A stretch of 64,000 bases of DNA from the NCBI RefSeq assembly GCF_964063325.1, contig NZ_OZ061315.1, positions 372,001 through 436,000 on the forward strand, read 5' to 3'. The notes below the pieces were generated by a model. It saw only the letters and a program-made list of their open reading frames with translations, was not told the origin of the DNA and made no database searches. This stretch comes from Hafnia alvei (GTDB taxonomy: Bacteria > Pseudomonadota > Gammaproteobacteria > Enterobacterales > Enterobacteriaceae). Shown here in pieces: positions 45,984 through 54,852 of the stretch; the first letter of the stretch is position 1, and every line of letters begins with the position of its first letter. The translations under genes were made by a program, and so were the position numbers.

Positions 45984-46663
45984 CCGAACTTGATTGGCAA
46001 CCGCCATCGGGGCGAATTATTCCCGCTGAGTTATTAGCCGTTGTGTATCGGCAGGCTGACAGTAAGCGCCGCGCCCACCAAGACGCCGTGGCTATTGTTA
46101 ATGCGGCGCGGCGGAAGGCGGAAAGCATGATCCGCAGCGCGCGCAAAACCTGTAGCCAAATGAATGAGAAGGCGCGCCACGAATTAGAGCAACTGCGGCA
46201 GGACACGCTTAGCCGCTGTGAATCCCAGTGGTTGCAAACGCACATTACTTATTTATTGCAGGATGAAGCGCTGGAGCGGGCATTGATGCATGCAGTTTCG
46301 GACCGCATTCATTACAGCATTGAACAGGTGCTTACCGCATGGTTTGACCAACAGCCCGATGACAAAACTCTTTGCGCTCGATTAGCTAAGCAGGCTGAGC
46401 TGATGGCGTCTGAAGGGGCTTTAACGCTGCATCTTCATCCTAGCCAACAGGAAAATGTACGCGCCGCGCTGGGTTCGCGTTTCACCTTGGTTCTTGAGCC
46501 AGAATTCGCCCACGATCACGTGATTTTAGCGTCTCCCCAACTCTCAGTGGCATTTTCCCTGAGCAATCATTTTCAACAGTTGCTGACGTGGTTACGTTCC
46601 CCTCAGCGAGAAGCCGGAGAGCAAAATGAGAGTATCGGACATCACACCGGCGATGAACCATGA
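45965..46663 (+). CDS. sctL: T3SS stator SsaK (SctL)
   Basis: 232 aa; dimeric stator that binds the SctN ATPase and connects it to SctQ. Family features are the N-terminal LTELDWQPPSGRIIPAELL, a long basic coiled-coil (RRKAESMIRSARKTCSQMNE), and the C-terminal FliH-like domain with LTLHLHPSQQENVRAAL. Overlaps sctW by 38 bases. Confidence 0.9.
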   Translation: MRQIPLTELDWQPPSGRIIPAELLAVVYRQADSKRRAHQDAVAIVNAARRKAESMIRSARKTCSQMNEKARHELEQLRQDTLSRCESQWLQTHITYLLQDEALERALMHAVSDRIHYSIEQVLTAWFDQQPDDKTLCARLAKQAELMASEGALTLHLHPSQQENVRAALGSRFTLVLEPEFAHDHVILASPQLSVAFSLSNHFQQLLTWLRSPQREAGEQNESIGHHTGDEP

Positions 46664-47606
46664 AATCGCTGGTAGCACACAGCCGCTTCACACTGAAAAT
46701 AGGGTATCGCCAATGGATATGGCACTTCTGGAATTACAGGAGGCTTCGGGCAGTGCGCTGACCGAAACGCTGGAGGAGATAGGCATGGTTCTCAGTGGGC
46801 GACTGCGTGACTATCAGCGAGCGGATATGAAAGAGCGTCAGGAACTGCGCCAGCAGGCTTTGTTGAAGATGGTGCAGCGTATGCAGCAGCAGGGCGATAT
46901 GCCACCGCAGATGCAGCAGCAGAATGCTAGCCAAAACATCGGCCAGCAGATCCTCAGCGTTGCAGCCCAACTGGTCGCCGATGATATTGGGCGCAAAAAG
47001 AAGAAGGCGCTCAGCGACCAGCTTTCTATGCTGATGGAAGAAGGCGGCTGGGAGATTGCCCTGTTTGGCATGTTAGAGCTAGGACAGGTGGATAAAGGGG
47101 TATTAACGCAGATTAACCGGCTTTTTCAGCGGGCGATGGACGAAGAGGAAGTCACGTTGGCCGAATGGTTTCAACGCATTATGGCATGGCCAGAACGGCG
47201 GCAGCGGGTTAGGGTTTTATTGCGCGTTATGGCTTTTGAACTTTCGGCCTGCGTCGCAGGCGATCAACAACATCGCTTGGCGGCGGTGCTGGTTCGCCTA
47301 CGTCGGCTACTGCTGTTTTTAGGGCTAGAAAAAGAGTGCCAGCGTGAAGAAAAGCTCTGCCAGCTCCCCGCAGAATCGCTGCTTCCTTTACTGATAGATA
47401 TGGCCAATGAAAGCTGGTTGTTTGAAGAGTGGCTTGCACCGCGTCTAACGTCGCTTGTGACTTCACGCCAGCTCTACAATCGACTATTACAGCATCTGGA
47501 TGCTCTTTTTTCGTTAATGCCCGACCGCTGTTTTAGCGATGACGACCAACGCGATCAAATTATCACTGTTTTACGTGGAATGAAGGGGGATCAGGTTATC
47601 GCCTGA
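46626..47606 (+). CDS. sctW: T3SS gatekeeper SsaL (SctW)
   Basis: 326 aa, HrpJ/YopN-type gatekeeper; with SpiC and SsaM it blocks effectors until translocators are secreted and the host pH signal arrives. The N-terminal HrpJ domain holds LEEIGMVLSGRLRDYQRADM and a Gln-rich stretch; the C-terminal X-bundle domain includes QLYNRLLQHLDALFSLMPDR. Start ATG lies within the end of sctL. Confidence 0.88.
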   Translation: MRVSDITPAMNHEIAGSTQPLHTENRVSPMDMALLELQEASGSALTETLEEIGMVLSGRLRDYQRADMKERQELRQQALLKMVQRMQQQGDMPPQMQQQNASQNIGQQILSVAAQLVADDIGRKKKKALSDQLSMLMEEGGWEIALFGMLELGQVDKGVLTQINRLFQRAMDEEEVTLAEWFQRIMAWPERRQRVRVLLRVMAFELSACVAGDQQHRLAAVLVRLRRLLLFLGLEKECQREEKLCQLPAESLLPLLIDMANESWLFEEWLAPRLTSLVTSRQLYNRLLQHLDALFSLMPDRCFSDDDQRDQIITVLRGMKGDQVIA

Positions 47607-47661
47607 TTCCGCGCCTGCGCCGCATCTGGAACTCTGTGTCCATGTTAAAGCGGAGGTGTTA

Positions 47662-48030
47662 ATGACGTTAGATCTAGTCACAGAGCGCAATATCCAGCTA
47701 TTCATTCAGCTAGCGGATATGCCCACCTGCCGAGTAACAACCGATATGTGTTGGTCTCGTGAGAAGTATGAAACCTATCTCAACTTCCGCGATGGGCGAA
47801 TACACCTCAGCCAATGCCTACTTCAGGGATCGTTTGATAACGGTTTGCTGCTGCTGGCGCTATATCGCTGGCAGCCATGCGGTTTTGTTGGCATCCCTCA
47901 GCGATTTTTCCAGCTGCGTCGAGGCTTGGTGATTAGCTGTGCTCCTGCCGCCGACAGTACCGCCGAGCTATGGCTTCGTTTGCATCGCCGCCAACAGGCG
48001 TTTCTGGAGTCGCTATGCAACCCCCTGTAG
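47662..48030 (+). CDS. ssaM: SsaM, gatekeeper partner
   Basis: 122 aa, same length as Salmonella SsaM. Conserved ITERNIQLFIQLA-type start (here LVTERNIQLFIQLADM), YETYLNFRDGRIHLSQCL, and AELWLRLHRRQQAFLESLC. ATG at 47662 with CGGAGG upstream. Overlaps the sctV start region by 16 bases. Confidence 0.92.
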   Translation: MTLDLVTERNIQLFIQLADMPTCRVTTDMCWSREKYETYLNFRDGRIHLSQCLLQGSFDNGLLLLALYRWQPCGFVGIPQRFFQLRRGLVISCAPAADSTAELWLRLHRRQQAFLESLCNPL

Positions 48031-50081
48031 TCAGTTTGAAAACAGTAAGTCTGAAAAGGCTTCAGCAGGCGATTGCAGCCTGCGCTGGGCGTCAAGACAT
48101 CATATTGGCCGTAGTGTTGCTTATCGCCATTGTGATGATGATCCTGCCGTTGCCGACGTTTATGGTGGACATTCTCATCACGATCAACATCACTTTTTCG
48201 GTGATCCTGTTGTTGATCGCCATCTATATCAACGATCCGTTAGATCTCTCGGTTTTCCCTTCGCTGTTGCTCATTACTACGCTGTATCGCCTGTCATTAA
48301 CCATCAGCACATCGCGTTTAGTGCTGCTACAGCATAACGCAGGCAATATCGTGGATGCTTTTGGCCATTTTGTGGTTGGGGGCAATCTTACGGTGGGGCT
48401 GGTGATCTTCACTATTATCACCATCGTGCAGTTTATCGTGATTACCAAAGGAACCGAGCGCGTGGCTGAGGTGAGCGCCCGTTTTTCCCTCGATGGTATG
48501 CCCGGTAAACAAATGAGCATTGATGGCGATCTGCGAGCGGGCGTAATCGATGCTCATCAGGCGCGGACATTACGTGAGCATGTTCAGCAGGAAAGCCGCT
48601 TTTTGGGGGCGATGGACGGAGCCATGAAGTTTGTAAAAGGGGATGCTATTGCAGGGATTATCGTAGTCCTAGTGAACATTATCGGCGGCATTATTATTGC
48701 GGTTGTGCAATACGGTATGTCGCTGGGGAGTGCCGTACAAACCTATAGCGTGCTCTCGATTGGCGACGGCTTATGCGGCCAGATCCCGTCACTGCTGATT
48801 TCATTAAGTGCGGGCATTATTGTGACCCGTGTGCCTGGCGAGAAAAAACAGAATCTCGCCAGCGAGCTTTCTACCCAGCTTGGCAAGCAGCCACAGGCGC
48901 TGATGCTGGCCGCGCTGGTTCTGATCTTATTCGCGTTGATACCGGGTTTTCCCTTCTTCGATTTCTTTGTGATGGCGGTATTTACGTCGCTGCCTTTCCT
49001 ATTTATCTGGTATCGCAGACGTCGTCCTGAAGGCGCAGCCCCGAGCTCTGAAGAAATAACGGAAGAAGTGATGCAGCCAGGTGCCCGTCCGCTAACGTTG
49101 CGTTTGATGCCCGAGCTCAATACCAGCACGTTAGCCAGAGATATTGACGCCGTACGCTGGACGCTGTTTGAAGAGTACGGCGTGCCTTTACCGGAAGTTA
49201 GCATCGTGGTTGATAGCCGAGATCGGGTGAAGGGTATGACGGTGCTTATTTACCAAGAGTCGGTTTTTTCGCTCGAGATACCTGCACATCCCTATTTATT
49301 GTTGAAGCCTGATGATCGGTTGGAATGTACGGTTAAGCCCCTGCCCGAAGGGATGGGCAATATTGTTTGGCTGACGCAAGAGATGGGCAAAAAAGCGCAG
49401 GGGCTTGGGCTGTCGGTGCTTGGCGGAAATCAGCGAGTTACGGTGCTATTGCGGCAGGTGTTGTTACGCCATATGGCGGAGTTTATCGGCGTACAGGAAG
49501 CTCGTTATCTGATGGACGCGATGGAAAAGCGTTATTCAGAACTGGTGAAAGAGTTACAGCGCCAACTGCCGATTAGCAAAATAACCGAAACCCTACAGCG
49601 TTTAGTGGCTGAAAGCGTGTCGATCCGTGATCTACGTATGATCTTCGGGACGCTGATTGAATGGGCTCCGCGTGAAAAAGACGTGCTGATGCTAACTGAA
49701 TATGTACGTATCGCGCTGCGCAGGCATATTTTGCATCGGCTTAAATCCGATGGGGATGTACTGCGGGTGCTGCGCGTCGGTGAGGGAATTGAAAACCTCA
49801 TTCGTGAATCCATTCGCCAAACCTCTATGGGGACCTATGCGGCTTTGAGCCTTTCGCAAAGCACTCGCATACTCGCATTAATCCACACTGCGCAGGCCGA
49901 ACATGGTGATTTGCGTGTGGTGACATCGATCGATGCCCGTCGTTTTCTACGCAAAATTATCGAGCCTACTCTGTTTGACGTGTCGGTGCTCTCTTGGCAG
50001 GAGTTGGGGGACAACTGCGCGGTACAGGTAGTGCAAAGCATTGACCTTTCGGCAGAAGAGTTGGCCAATGATGAAGATTAA
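48015..50081 (+). CDS. sctV: T3SS export gate SsaV (SctV)
   Basis: Inner-membrane export gate, FlhA family, 688 aa. Eight predicted membrane helices in the N half with the FHIPEP region (TERVAEVSARFSLDGMPGKQ, MSIDGDLRAG), and a C-terminal cytosolic domain (about 350 on) that forms the nonameric ring and binds chaperone-effector complexes (ELVKELQRQLPISKITETLQ). I chose the ATG at 48015, inside the end of ssaM. Confidence 0.96.
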   Translation: MQPPVVSLKTVSLKRLQQAIAACAGRQDIILAVVLLIAIVMMILPLPTFMVDILITINITFSVILLLIAIYINDPLDLSVFPSLLLITTLYRLSLTISTSRLVLLQHNAGNIVDAFGHFVVGGNLTVGLVIFTIITIVQFIVITKGTERVAEVSARFSLDGMPGKQMSIDGDLRAGVIDAHQARTLREHVQQESRFLGAMDGAMKFVKGDAIAGIIVVLVNIIGGIIIAVVQYGMSLGSAVQTYSVLSIGDGLCGQIPSLLISLSAGIIVTRVPGEKKQNLASELSTQLGKQPQALMLAALVLILFALIPGFPFFDFFVMAVFTSLPFLFIWYRRRRPEGAAPSSEEITEEVMQPGARPLTLRLMPELNTSTLARDIDAVRWTLFEEYGVPLPEVSIVVDSRDRVKGMTVLIYQESVFSLEIPAHPYLLLKPDDRLECTVKPLPEGMGNIVWLTQEMGKKAQGLGLSVLGGNQRVTVLLRQVLLRHMAEFIGVQEARYLMDAMEKRYSELVKELQRQLPISKITETLQRLVAESVSIRDLRMIFGTLIEWAPREKDVLMLTEYVRIALRRHILHRLKSDGDVLRVLRVGEGIENLIRESIRQTSMGTYAALSLSQSTRILALIHTAQAEHGDLRVVTSIDARRFLRKIIEPTLFDVSVLSWQELGDNCAVQVVQSIDLSAEELANDED

Positions 50082-51390
50082 AACTACATCTCTGGCGGCC
50101 TTGGAAAGGAGTCTTACTCCGCTGAGCCCGCCTCCGCATGGTTATTTGAAAACAGGGCGGCTTTTACATATTGGCGCAACGTTGATTAATGCCTACCTTC
50201 CCGGCGTTTTTATGGGTGAAGTTTGCCGATTATTGCCCGATGGAGAGCTTGCTGAAGTGGTTGGGATTGACGGTGCAACGGCATTGCTATCGCCCTTTGT
50301 GAGTACCGCGGGCTTGTTCTGTGGACAACCCATCCAGCCGCTCGCGCGGCGGCATTTGGTCGCAGTGGGAGATGATTTACTCGGACGCGTTGTGGATGGA
50401 TTGGGCCTACCCTTAGACGGAGGCCCCGCGTTGCAAGGCCCGTGGCGAGACTATGATGCACCGCCACCGTCTCCGCTAACTCGCCAACTGATTGATACGC
50501 CGATGCTCACCGGTATTCGAGCCATTGATAGCGTTCTTACCTGCGGAGAGGGGCAGCGCATCGGCATTTTTGCCGCCGCGGGAGTAGGAAAGAGCACGCT
50601 AATGTCGATGCTGTGCAACAGCCCAGATAGCGATATTAACGTCTTAGTTCTCATTGGCGAGCGTGGACGCGAGGTGCGTGAATTTATTGAGCAAAAGCTG
50701 GGTGAGGAGGGGCGTAGTCGCTGTGTCATGGTGGTCTCTACCTCTGATCGGCCTGCGCTTGAACGCATGCGCGCGCTGTTTGTTGCTACCACCATTGCCG
50801 AAGCATTCCGTGATCGAGGTAAGCGTGTTCTGCTGTTTGCCGACTCACTCACGCGCTACGCCCGAGCCGCGCGTGAGATAGCTCTCGCCAGCGGGGAGGT
50901 TGCGGTACCAGGTAGCTACCCTCCGTGTGTTTTTGCTGCTTTGCCGCGTTTGCTTGAGCGGGCTGGCAAGGGTGAGAGTGGCAGCATCACCGCCTTTTAT
51001 ACCGTGCTGGTCGAGGGCGATGACATGAATGAACCTCTTGCCGATGAAGTCAGGTCGTTGCTCGACGGACACATCGTTCTTTCACGCCGTTTGGCCGAGT
51101 CTGCCCATTTCCCCGCCATTGATGTGTTAGCCAGCCTTAGTCGAATTATGCCGATGGTAACCAGCGTAGAGCACCGCGAACTTGCCAATATGCTGCGCAG
51201 GCGATTGTCGATATATCGTGATGTCGAGCTTTTAGTGCGGGTGGGAGAGTTCACACGTGGAGAGGATCCGCAGGCTGATTGCGCGGTGGAAAGCTACCCC
51301 GCTATTTGCCATTTCTTGCAACAACAGGGTAATGAATTATGCAATCTCGACGAACTGCTGCGACAGCTACGTTATCTGACGGGCAACTGA
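50068..51390 (+). CDS. sctN: T3SS ATPase SsaN (SctN)
   Basis: F1/FliI-type hexameric ATPase, 440 aa, that strips chaperones and unfolds substrates. Walker A AAAGVGKST (Gly172-Thr177), LIGERGREVREFIEQKLGEE, Walker B VLLFADSLTRYARAAREIAL, and the catalytic GSITAFYTVLVEGDDMNEPL loop. The start is the first of two adjacent ATGs, inside sctV; the stop overlaps the sctO start (TGATG). Confidence 0.96.
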   Translation: MMKIKTTSLAALERSLTPLSPPPHGYLKTGRLLHIGATLINAYLPGVFMGEVCRLLPDGELAEVVGIDGATALLSPFVSTAGLFCGQPIQPLARRHLVAVGDDLLGRVVDGLGLPLDGGPALQGPWRDYDAPPPSPLTRQLIDTPMLTGIRAIDSVLTCGEGQRIGIFAAAGVGKSTLMSMLCNSPDSDINVLVLIGERGREVREFIEQKLGEEGRSRCVMVVSTSDRPALERMRALFVATTIAEAFRDRGKRVLLFADSLTRYARAAREIALASGEVAVPGSYPPCVFAALPRLLERAGKGESGSITAFYTVLVEGDDMNEPLADEVRSLLDGHIVLSRRLAESAHFPAIDVLASLSRIMPMVTSVEHRELANMLRRRLSIYRDVELLVRVGEFTRGEDPQADCAVESYPAICHFLQQQGNELCNLDELLRQLRYLTGN

Positions 51391-51764
51391 TGCTGCACTG
51401 TTTACTCAAGATCAAAGATCGCCGTGAAGATCGTCTGCGGCGGCAAATGGCGGAGCTAACGCGTCAACGTGTGCAAACTGAGGTTATGCAGCGCAAATGC
51501 CAAGCTCGGCGCGATGAGTTAATGCAGTTGCTCAACCAGATACTCACGTGGTCTGGGACCTTACTCGCCAATGCGTTGATGGAACAAAAGCAAACAATGG
51601 GGGGGCTATTTCATGAAGAACACAGTTTGGCACTACAGCAACGTTCACTGTTAGACGCACAAAAACGACTGCAGGAACGGCTAAATGTGCTGCATCAAGA
51701 GCTGATTATCGTCATGAAAAAGAAGGAAAAGCTGAAGGAGTTACTGAGCAATGAATGTTATTAG
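51390..51764 (+). CDS. sctO: T3SS stalk protein SsaO (SctO)
   Basis: 124 aa, FliJ/YscO-type two-helix coiled-coil connecting ATPase and export gate. Heptad-rich from the start (KIKDRREDRLRRQMAELTRQ), with QKQTMGGLFHEEHSL and LIIVMKKKEKLKELLS matching Salmonella SsaO. ATG overlaps the sctN stop. Confidence 0.9.
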   Translation: MLHCLLKIKDRREDRLRRQMAELTRQRVQTEVMQRKCQARRDELMQLLNQILTWSGTLLANALMEQKQTMGGLFHEEHSLALQQRSLLDAQKRLQERLNVLHQELIIVMKKKEKLKELLSNECY

Positions 51765-52125
51765 AGCGGAAGGCTGTATTTGGCATGCCGTGCAAAGTCA
51801 TGGCGAAGAGGAAGGATCGTGCTCGTCCGATACTCACAAATTTACGCGGTTCATGGGACCGATGGTGAAGACGCCGCGCAGCGCCACCGAGCAATCGGTA
51901 TTGCTGTGTCAGCATACGAGTCGCTATCGATTAGTCGGGGGAATAGCCGCTGGATTGGTGTGTGAAATTAATGTGCTTGAGGGTAAAACCCATTTAAAAG
52001 TGCTGGTGCCGCAGTATGCGTTATTTACCCAGCTGACCCGTTTTTCCACGTGGCTTAATACTGAACTTCATGCTGCCGGGCACAGCGTTACGTTGGAGGT
52101 GTTCTATGCCCAAGATGCTACCTGA
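51751..52125 (+). CDS. sctP: T3SS needle-length/substrate-switch protein SsaP (SctP)
   Basis: 124 aa, same length as Salmonella SsaP. The C-terminal T3S4-like domain includes SRYRLVGGIAAGLVCEIN, and HAAGHSVTLEVFY matches MGYIISLEIFY. The region between is poorly conserved, as usual in SctP. Overlaps sctO by 14 bases and sctQ by 20. Confidence 0.85.
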   Translation: MNVIRAEGCIWHAVQSHGEEEGSCSSDTHKFTRFMGPMVKTPRSATEQSVLLCQHTSRYRLVGGIAAGLVCEINVLEGKTHLKVLVPQYALFTQLTRFSTWLNTELHAAGHSVTLEVFYAQDAT

Positions 52126-53110
52126 GGAAAGCGAAATTGCTCGGTTACTCCCCTCAGAGGGTATCGCGTTAGGGCCCTTGCACGTTTGTGCTCGGCAATG
52201 GACAGATGCTCAGGAAGGCATCGTCTTTTCAGTCATGTTAGGGACGATAAGGAGTGAAATCTGGTTACTGGAAAGTGACTGGCAAGCGTGGTGTGAAGGG
52301 ATGATTGGTTCATCAGCGCCAGAATTTATTGATACGGGCCTGCTATTTGGCATCGCCGAATGGGGGCTATCGCCATTAATCGCGGCAAGCGGTGCAGAGA
52401 TGCGACGTTCAATGAGTCGCCCAATCCGATGCAGTCTTTTGCCTGATCAAATTGCTCTAACGTTCAGTTGGCAGGTAGAGCACTATCAATTTCATACCCT
52501 GTTATTCAATTGGCCTACGACATATTTTCAGACGATCGCGAAGCAAGTTTTGCCCAGAGTACGGCCTGTACGTTTGTTACCACCTATCACTTTTGCTTGC
52601 TATGTGGGCTGGTGTTTGGTTTCGCTCAGTGAGCTGAGAAATATCTGCGTGGGCATGGGATTGCGGATACAAGCCTTTGGCGATCTACGTGGCGGAGAGT
52701 GTGTTTTGTTGCTGTCTGCGGGCATCGTCGCGCGGGTATGCATGGTGTCGGAGGAGCGCATGAAAATTAATGAGCTGGTGCAGGATGTAGAAAGCCTGCT
52801 GCAGGAAGAGCGTGATAATACCGACTGCCTGCAGTCTCTAACGGTCGACGTTAACGAACTGCCGCAAAAGTTGCTGGTGGAGGTCGGGCAGGTTGATATT
52901 TCCTTGGGGGCGTTACGCTCGTTGAGTGAGGGCGATCTCTTGCCCGCTGAGGCGCAGTTCTCTTCTGAGGTTAAGCTACGCCTGAATGGGCGAGTCATTG
53001 GCCTTGGTGAACTGATCGGCTGTGGCGATAGCTTTCTTGTGCGAATCAGCCATTGGTACCTGAATTCTGCGGAGCAGCCGCAGATACAAGAGGATACGGT
53101 CAATACCTGA
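52106..53110 (+). CDS. sctQ: T3SS sorting-platform/C-ring protein SsaQ (SctQ)
   Basis: 334 aa, cytosolic platform that loads substrates. The N-terminal domain is variable (PIRCSLLPDQIALTFSWQVE); the C-terminal SpoA domain includes LLVEVGQVDISLGALRSLSE and SEVKLRLNGRVIGLGELIGC. The ATG at 52106 is inside sctP. It contains an in-frame internal start that probably yields the separate short form (see next entry). Confidence 0.92.
   Translation: MPKMLPEESEIARLLPSEGIALGPLHVCARQWTDAQEGIVFSVMLGTIRSEIWLLESDWQAWCEGMIGSSAPEFIDTGLLFGIAEWGLSPLIAASGAEMRRSMSRPIRCSLLPDQIALTFSWQVEHYQFHTLLFNWPTTYFQTIAKQVLPRVRPVRLLPPITFACYVGWCLVSLSELRNICVGMGLRIQAFGDLRGGECVLLLSAGIVARVCMVSEERMKINELVQDVESLLQEERDNTDCLQSLTVDVNELPQKLLVEVGQVDISLGALRSLSEGDLLPAEAQFSSEVKLRLNGRVIGLGELIGCGDSFLVRISHWYLNSAEQPQIQEDTVNT
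52760..53110 (+). CDS. Internal translation product SctQ-S (SsaQ short form)
   Basis: In-frame ATG inside sctQ preceded by GGAGGAGCGC, a near-perfect ribosome site with 6-base spacing. The product would be 116 aa, holding the whole C-terminal SpoA domain. Salmonella ssaQ, Yersinia yscQ and Shigella spa33 are known to make such a short form by internal initiation, which stabilises the platform. Seen here: the Shine-Dalgarno and the frame; production is inferred. Confidence 0.75.
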   Translation: MKINELVQDVESLLQEERDNTDCLQSLTVDVNELPQKLLVEVGQVDISLGALRSLSEGDLLPAEAQFSSEVKLRLNGRVIGLGELIGCGDSFLVRISHWYLNSAEQPQIQEDTVNT

Positions 53111-53171
53111 TAGTGGTGGCGTTGGGCGGTGGCTATAACTGGTTCATCGTTGGATCCATTAAGGAAATACC

Positions 53172-53819
53172 ATGTCTTTGCCTGATTCTCCTTGGCAGCT
53201 CATCGCCCTGCTGTTCCTGCTATCGATATTGCCGCTGGCCATTGTCATGGGAACCTCATTCCTTAAGTTGGCGGTGGTGTTTTCGATCTTACGCAACGCG
53301 TTAGGTATTCAGCAGGTGCCGCCAAACATGGCGCTGTATGGGCTGGCGCTGGTGCTCTCCATGTTTATTATGGCGCCGACCTTGCTGGCGGTGAAAGCAC
53401 AGTGGCATCCGGTAGCAGAAGCCGGAGCGCCGCCGTGGATGAGCGGCTGGGATAGCCATGCGATCGGGCCTTACCGCCAGTTTTTGCAAAAAAACTCGGA
53501 TGAAAAAGAGGCGCGTTATTTCCGCAATCTGGTTGCTAAAACCTGGCCTGAAGAGGTGCGTCGGCGGGTGAAGCCGGACTCGCTTTTGATCCTACTCCCC
53601 GCGTTTACCGTTAGCCAACTGACGCAGGCATTTCGTATCGGGTTGCTTATCTATCTGCCTTTTCTGGCGATTGACCTGTTGGTCTCTAATATTTTGCTGG
53701 CTATGGGCATGATGATGGTGTCGCCGATGACCATATCGCTGCCGTTTAAGTTACTGATTTTTCTATTGGCAGGGGGATGGGACCTGATTCTTTCTCAACT
53801 TGTGCAGAGTTTCTTATGA
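53172..53819 (+). CDS. sctR: T3SS export apparatus SsaR (SctR)
   Basis: 215 aa, FliP family, inner-membrane core of the export pore. Four hydrophobic segments; signature LAIVMGTSFLKLAVVFSILR, LGIQQVPPNMALYGLALVLS, and LLPAFTVSQLTQAFRIGLLI. AAGGAAATACC precedes the ATG; overlaps sctS by 4 bases. Confidence 0.96.
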   Translation: MSLPDSPWQLIALLFLLSILPLAIVMGTSFLKLAVVFSILRNALGIQQVPPNMALYGLALVLSMFIMAPTLLAVKAQWHPVAEAGAPPWMSGWDSHAIGPYRQFLQKNSDEKEARYFRNLVAKTWPEEVRRRVKPDSLLILLPAFTVSQLTQAFRIGLLIYLPFLAIDLLVSNILLAMGMMMVSPMTISLPFKLLIFLLAGGWDLILSQLVQSFL

Positions 53820-54082
53820 GCGATGCCAATCTTGCTCGTTTTGTGACTGAACTAATGTGGCTGGTGCTGATGACCTCTTTGCCTGTGGTATTGGTGGCAT
53901 CGGTGGTTGGGATTGCGGTGAGTTTATTTCAGGCACTGACTCAGATTCAGGATCAAACCTTGCAGTTTATGATCAAACTGCTGGCCGTTGCGCTAATGCT
54001 GATGGCGACCTATCACTGGTTGGGGGGCTTACTTCTGGCCTATACCCGGCAGGTGTTATTACAGATAGGTGTCCACGGATGA
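53816..54082 (+). CDS. sctS: T3SS export apparatus SsaS (SctS)
   Basis: 88 aa, FliQ family, two membrane helices: LMWLVLMTSLPVVLVASVVG and LLAVALMLMATYHWLGGLLL, with the conserved QALTQIQDQTLQF loop. Start at 53816 coupled to the sctR stop; overlaps sctT by 4 bases. Confidence 0.95.
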   Translation: MSDANLARFVTELMWLVLMTSLPVVLVASVVGIAVSLFQALTQIQDQTLQFMIKLLAVALMLMATYHWLGGLLLAYTRQVLLQIGVHG

Positions 54083-54852
54083 TTAGTCAGATCAATGACG
54101 GCCTGGTCACCCTTGCTTTGGCCATGATGAGGCCGCTGGGGCTTACGCTGCTGTTTCCTTTGCTACAAATAGGCAGTTTGGGAGCGTCGTTGATCCGTAA
54201 CGGTATCTTGCTGGCGATCGCGTTACCGATGTGGCCGATCATTAATGCGCAGCCGATTGTTCATCAAGGCTGGGGTTGGGTTAGCGTTATTCCCGGCGAA
54301 ATGATCATTGGCCTGCTCTTAGGGTTTTGCGCCGCGATCCCTTTCTGGGCCGTCGATATGGCGGGATTTCTGATTGATACGCTGCGTGGCGCCACCATGG
54401 GAACCGTATTCAATCCGGCGATGTCGGTGCAAACCTCAATTTTTGGTTTGTTGTTTAGCCAGTTTTTATGCGCGCTGTTTTTTATTTCTGGTGGTTTTAA
54501 TCTGCTTCTTTCTGCGCTGTATGCGTCATACGACTATTTTCCCGTTGGCAAAACGATGGCGTTTAATCACGCTTTTTTAGATTTTCTCCTTGCCGAGTGG
54601 CAGATCCTTTATCGTCTATGCCTTAGCTTTTCACTGCCAGCCGTACTCAGCATGGTATTGGCTGATTTAGCGTTGGGATTGCTCAATCGTTCCGCTCAGC
54701 AACTTAACGTGTTCTTTTTATCCATGCCGATAAAAAGCGTGCTGGCGCTCTTTCTGCTACTGCTGTCGCTGCCCTATGCATTTCATCGCTACCAGTTGGA
54801 AAGTGAAGTGTTGTATCGACATGTGAGCCAATGGTTAGCCAGCCATGAGTGA
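54079..54852 (+). CDS. sctT: T3SS export apparatus SsaT (SctT)
   Basis: 257 aa, FliR family, six or more membrane helices. Blocks: MMRPLGLTLLFPLLQIGSLG, IGLLLGFCAAIPFWAVDMAG, FLIDTLRGATMGTVFNPAMS. The ATG at 54079 overlaps the sctS stop; the long open frame upstream is the sctS shadow. Confidence 0.95.
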   Translation: MISQINDGLVTLALAMMRPLGLTLLFPLLQIGSLGASLIRNGILLAIALPMWPIINAQPIVHQGWGWVSVIPGEMIIGLLLGFCAAIPFWAVDMAGFLIDTLRGATMGTVFNPAMSVQTSIFGLLFSQFLCALFFISGGFNLLLSALYASYDYFPVGKTMAFNHAFLDFLLAEWQILYRLCLSFSLPAVLSMVLADLALGLLNRSAQQLNVFFLSMPIKSVLALFLLLLSLPYAFHRYQLESEVLYRHVSQWLASHE

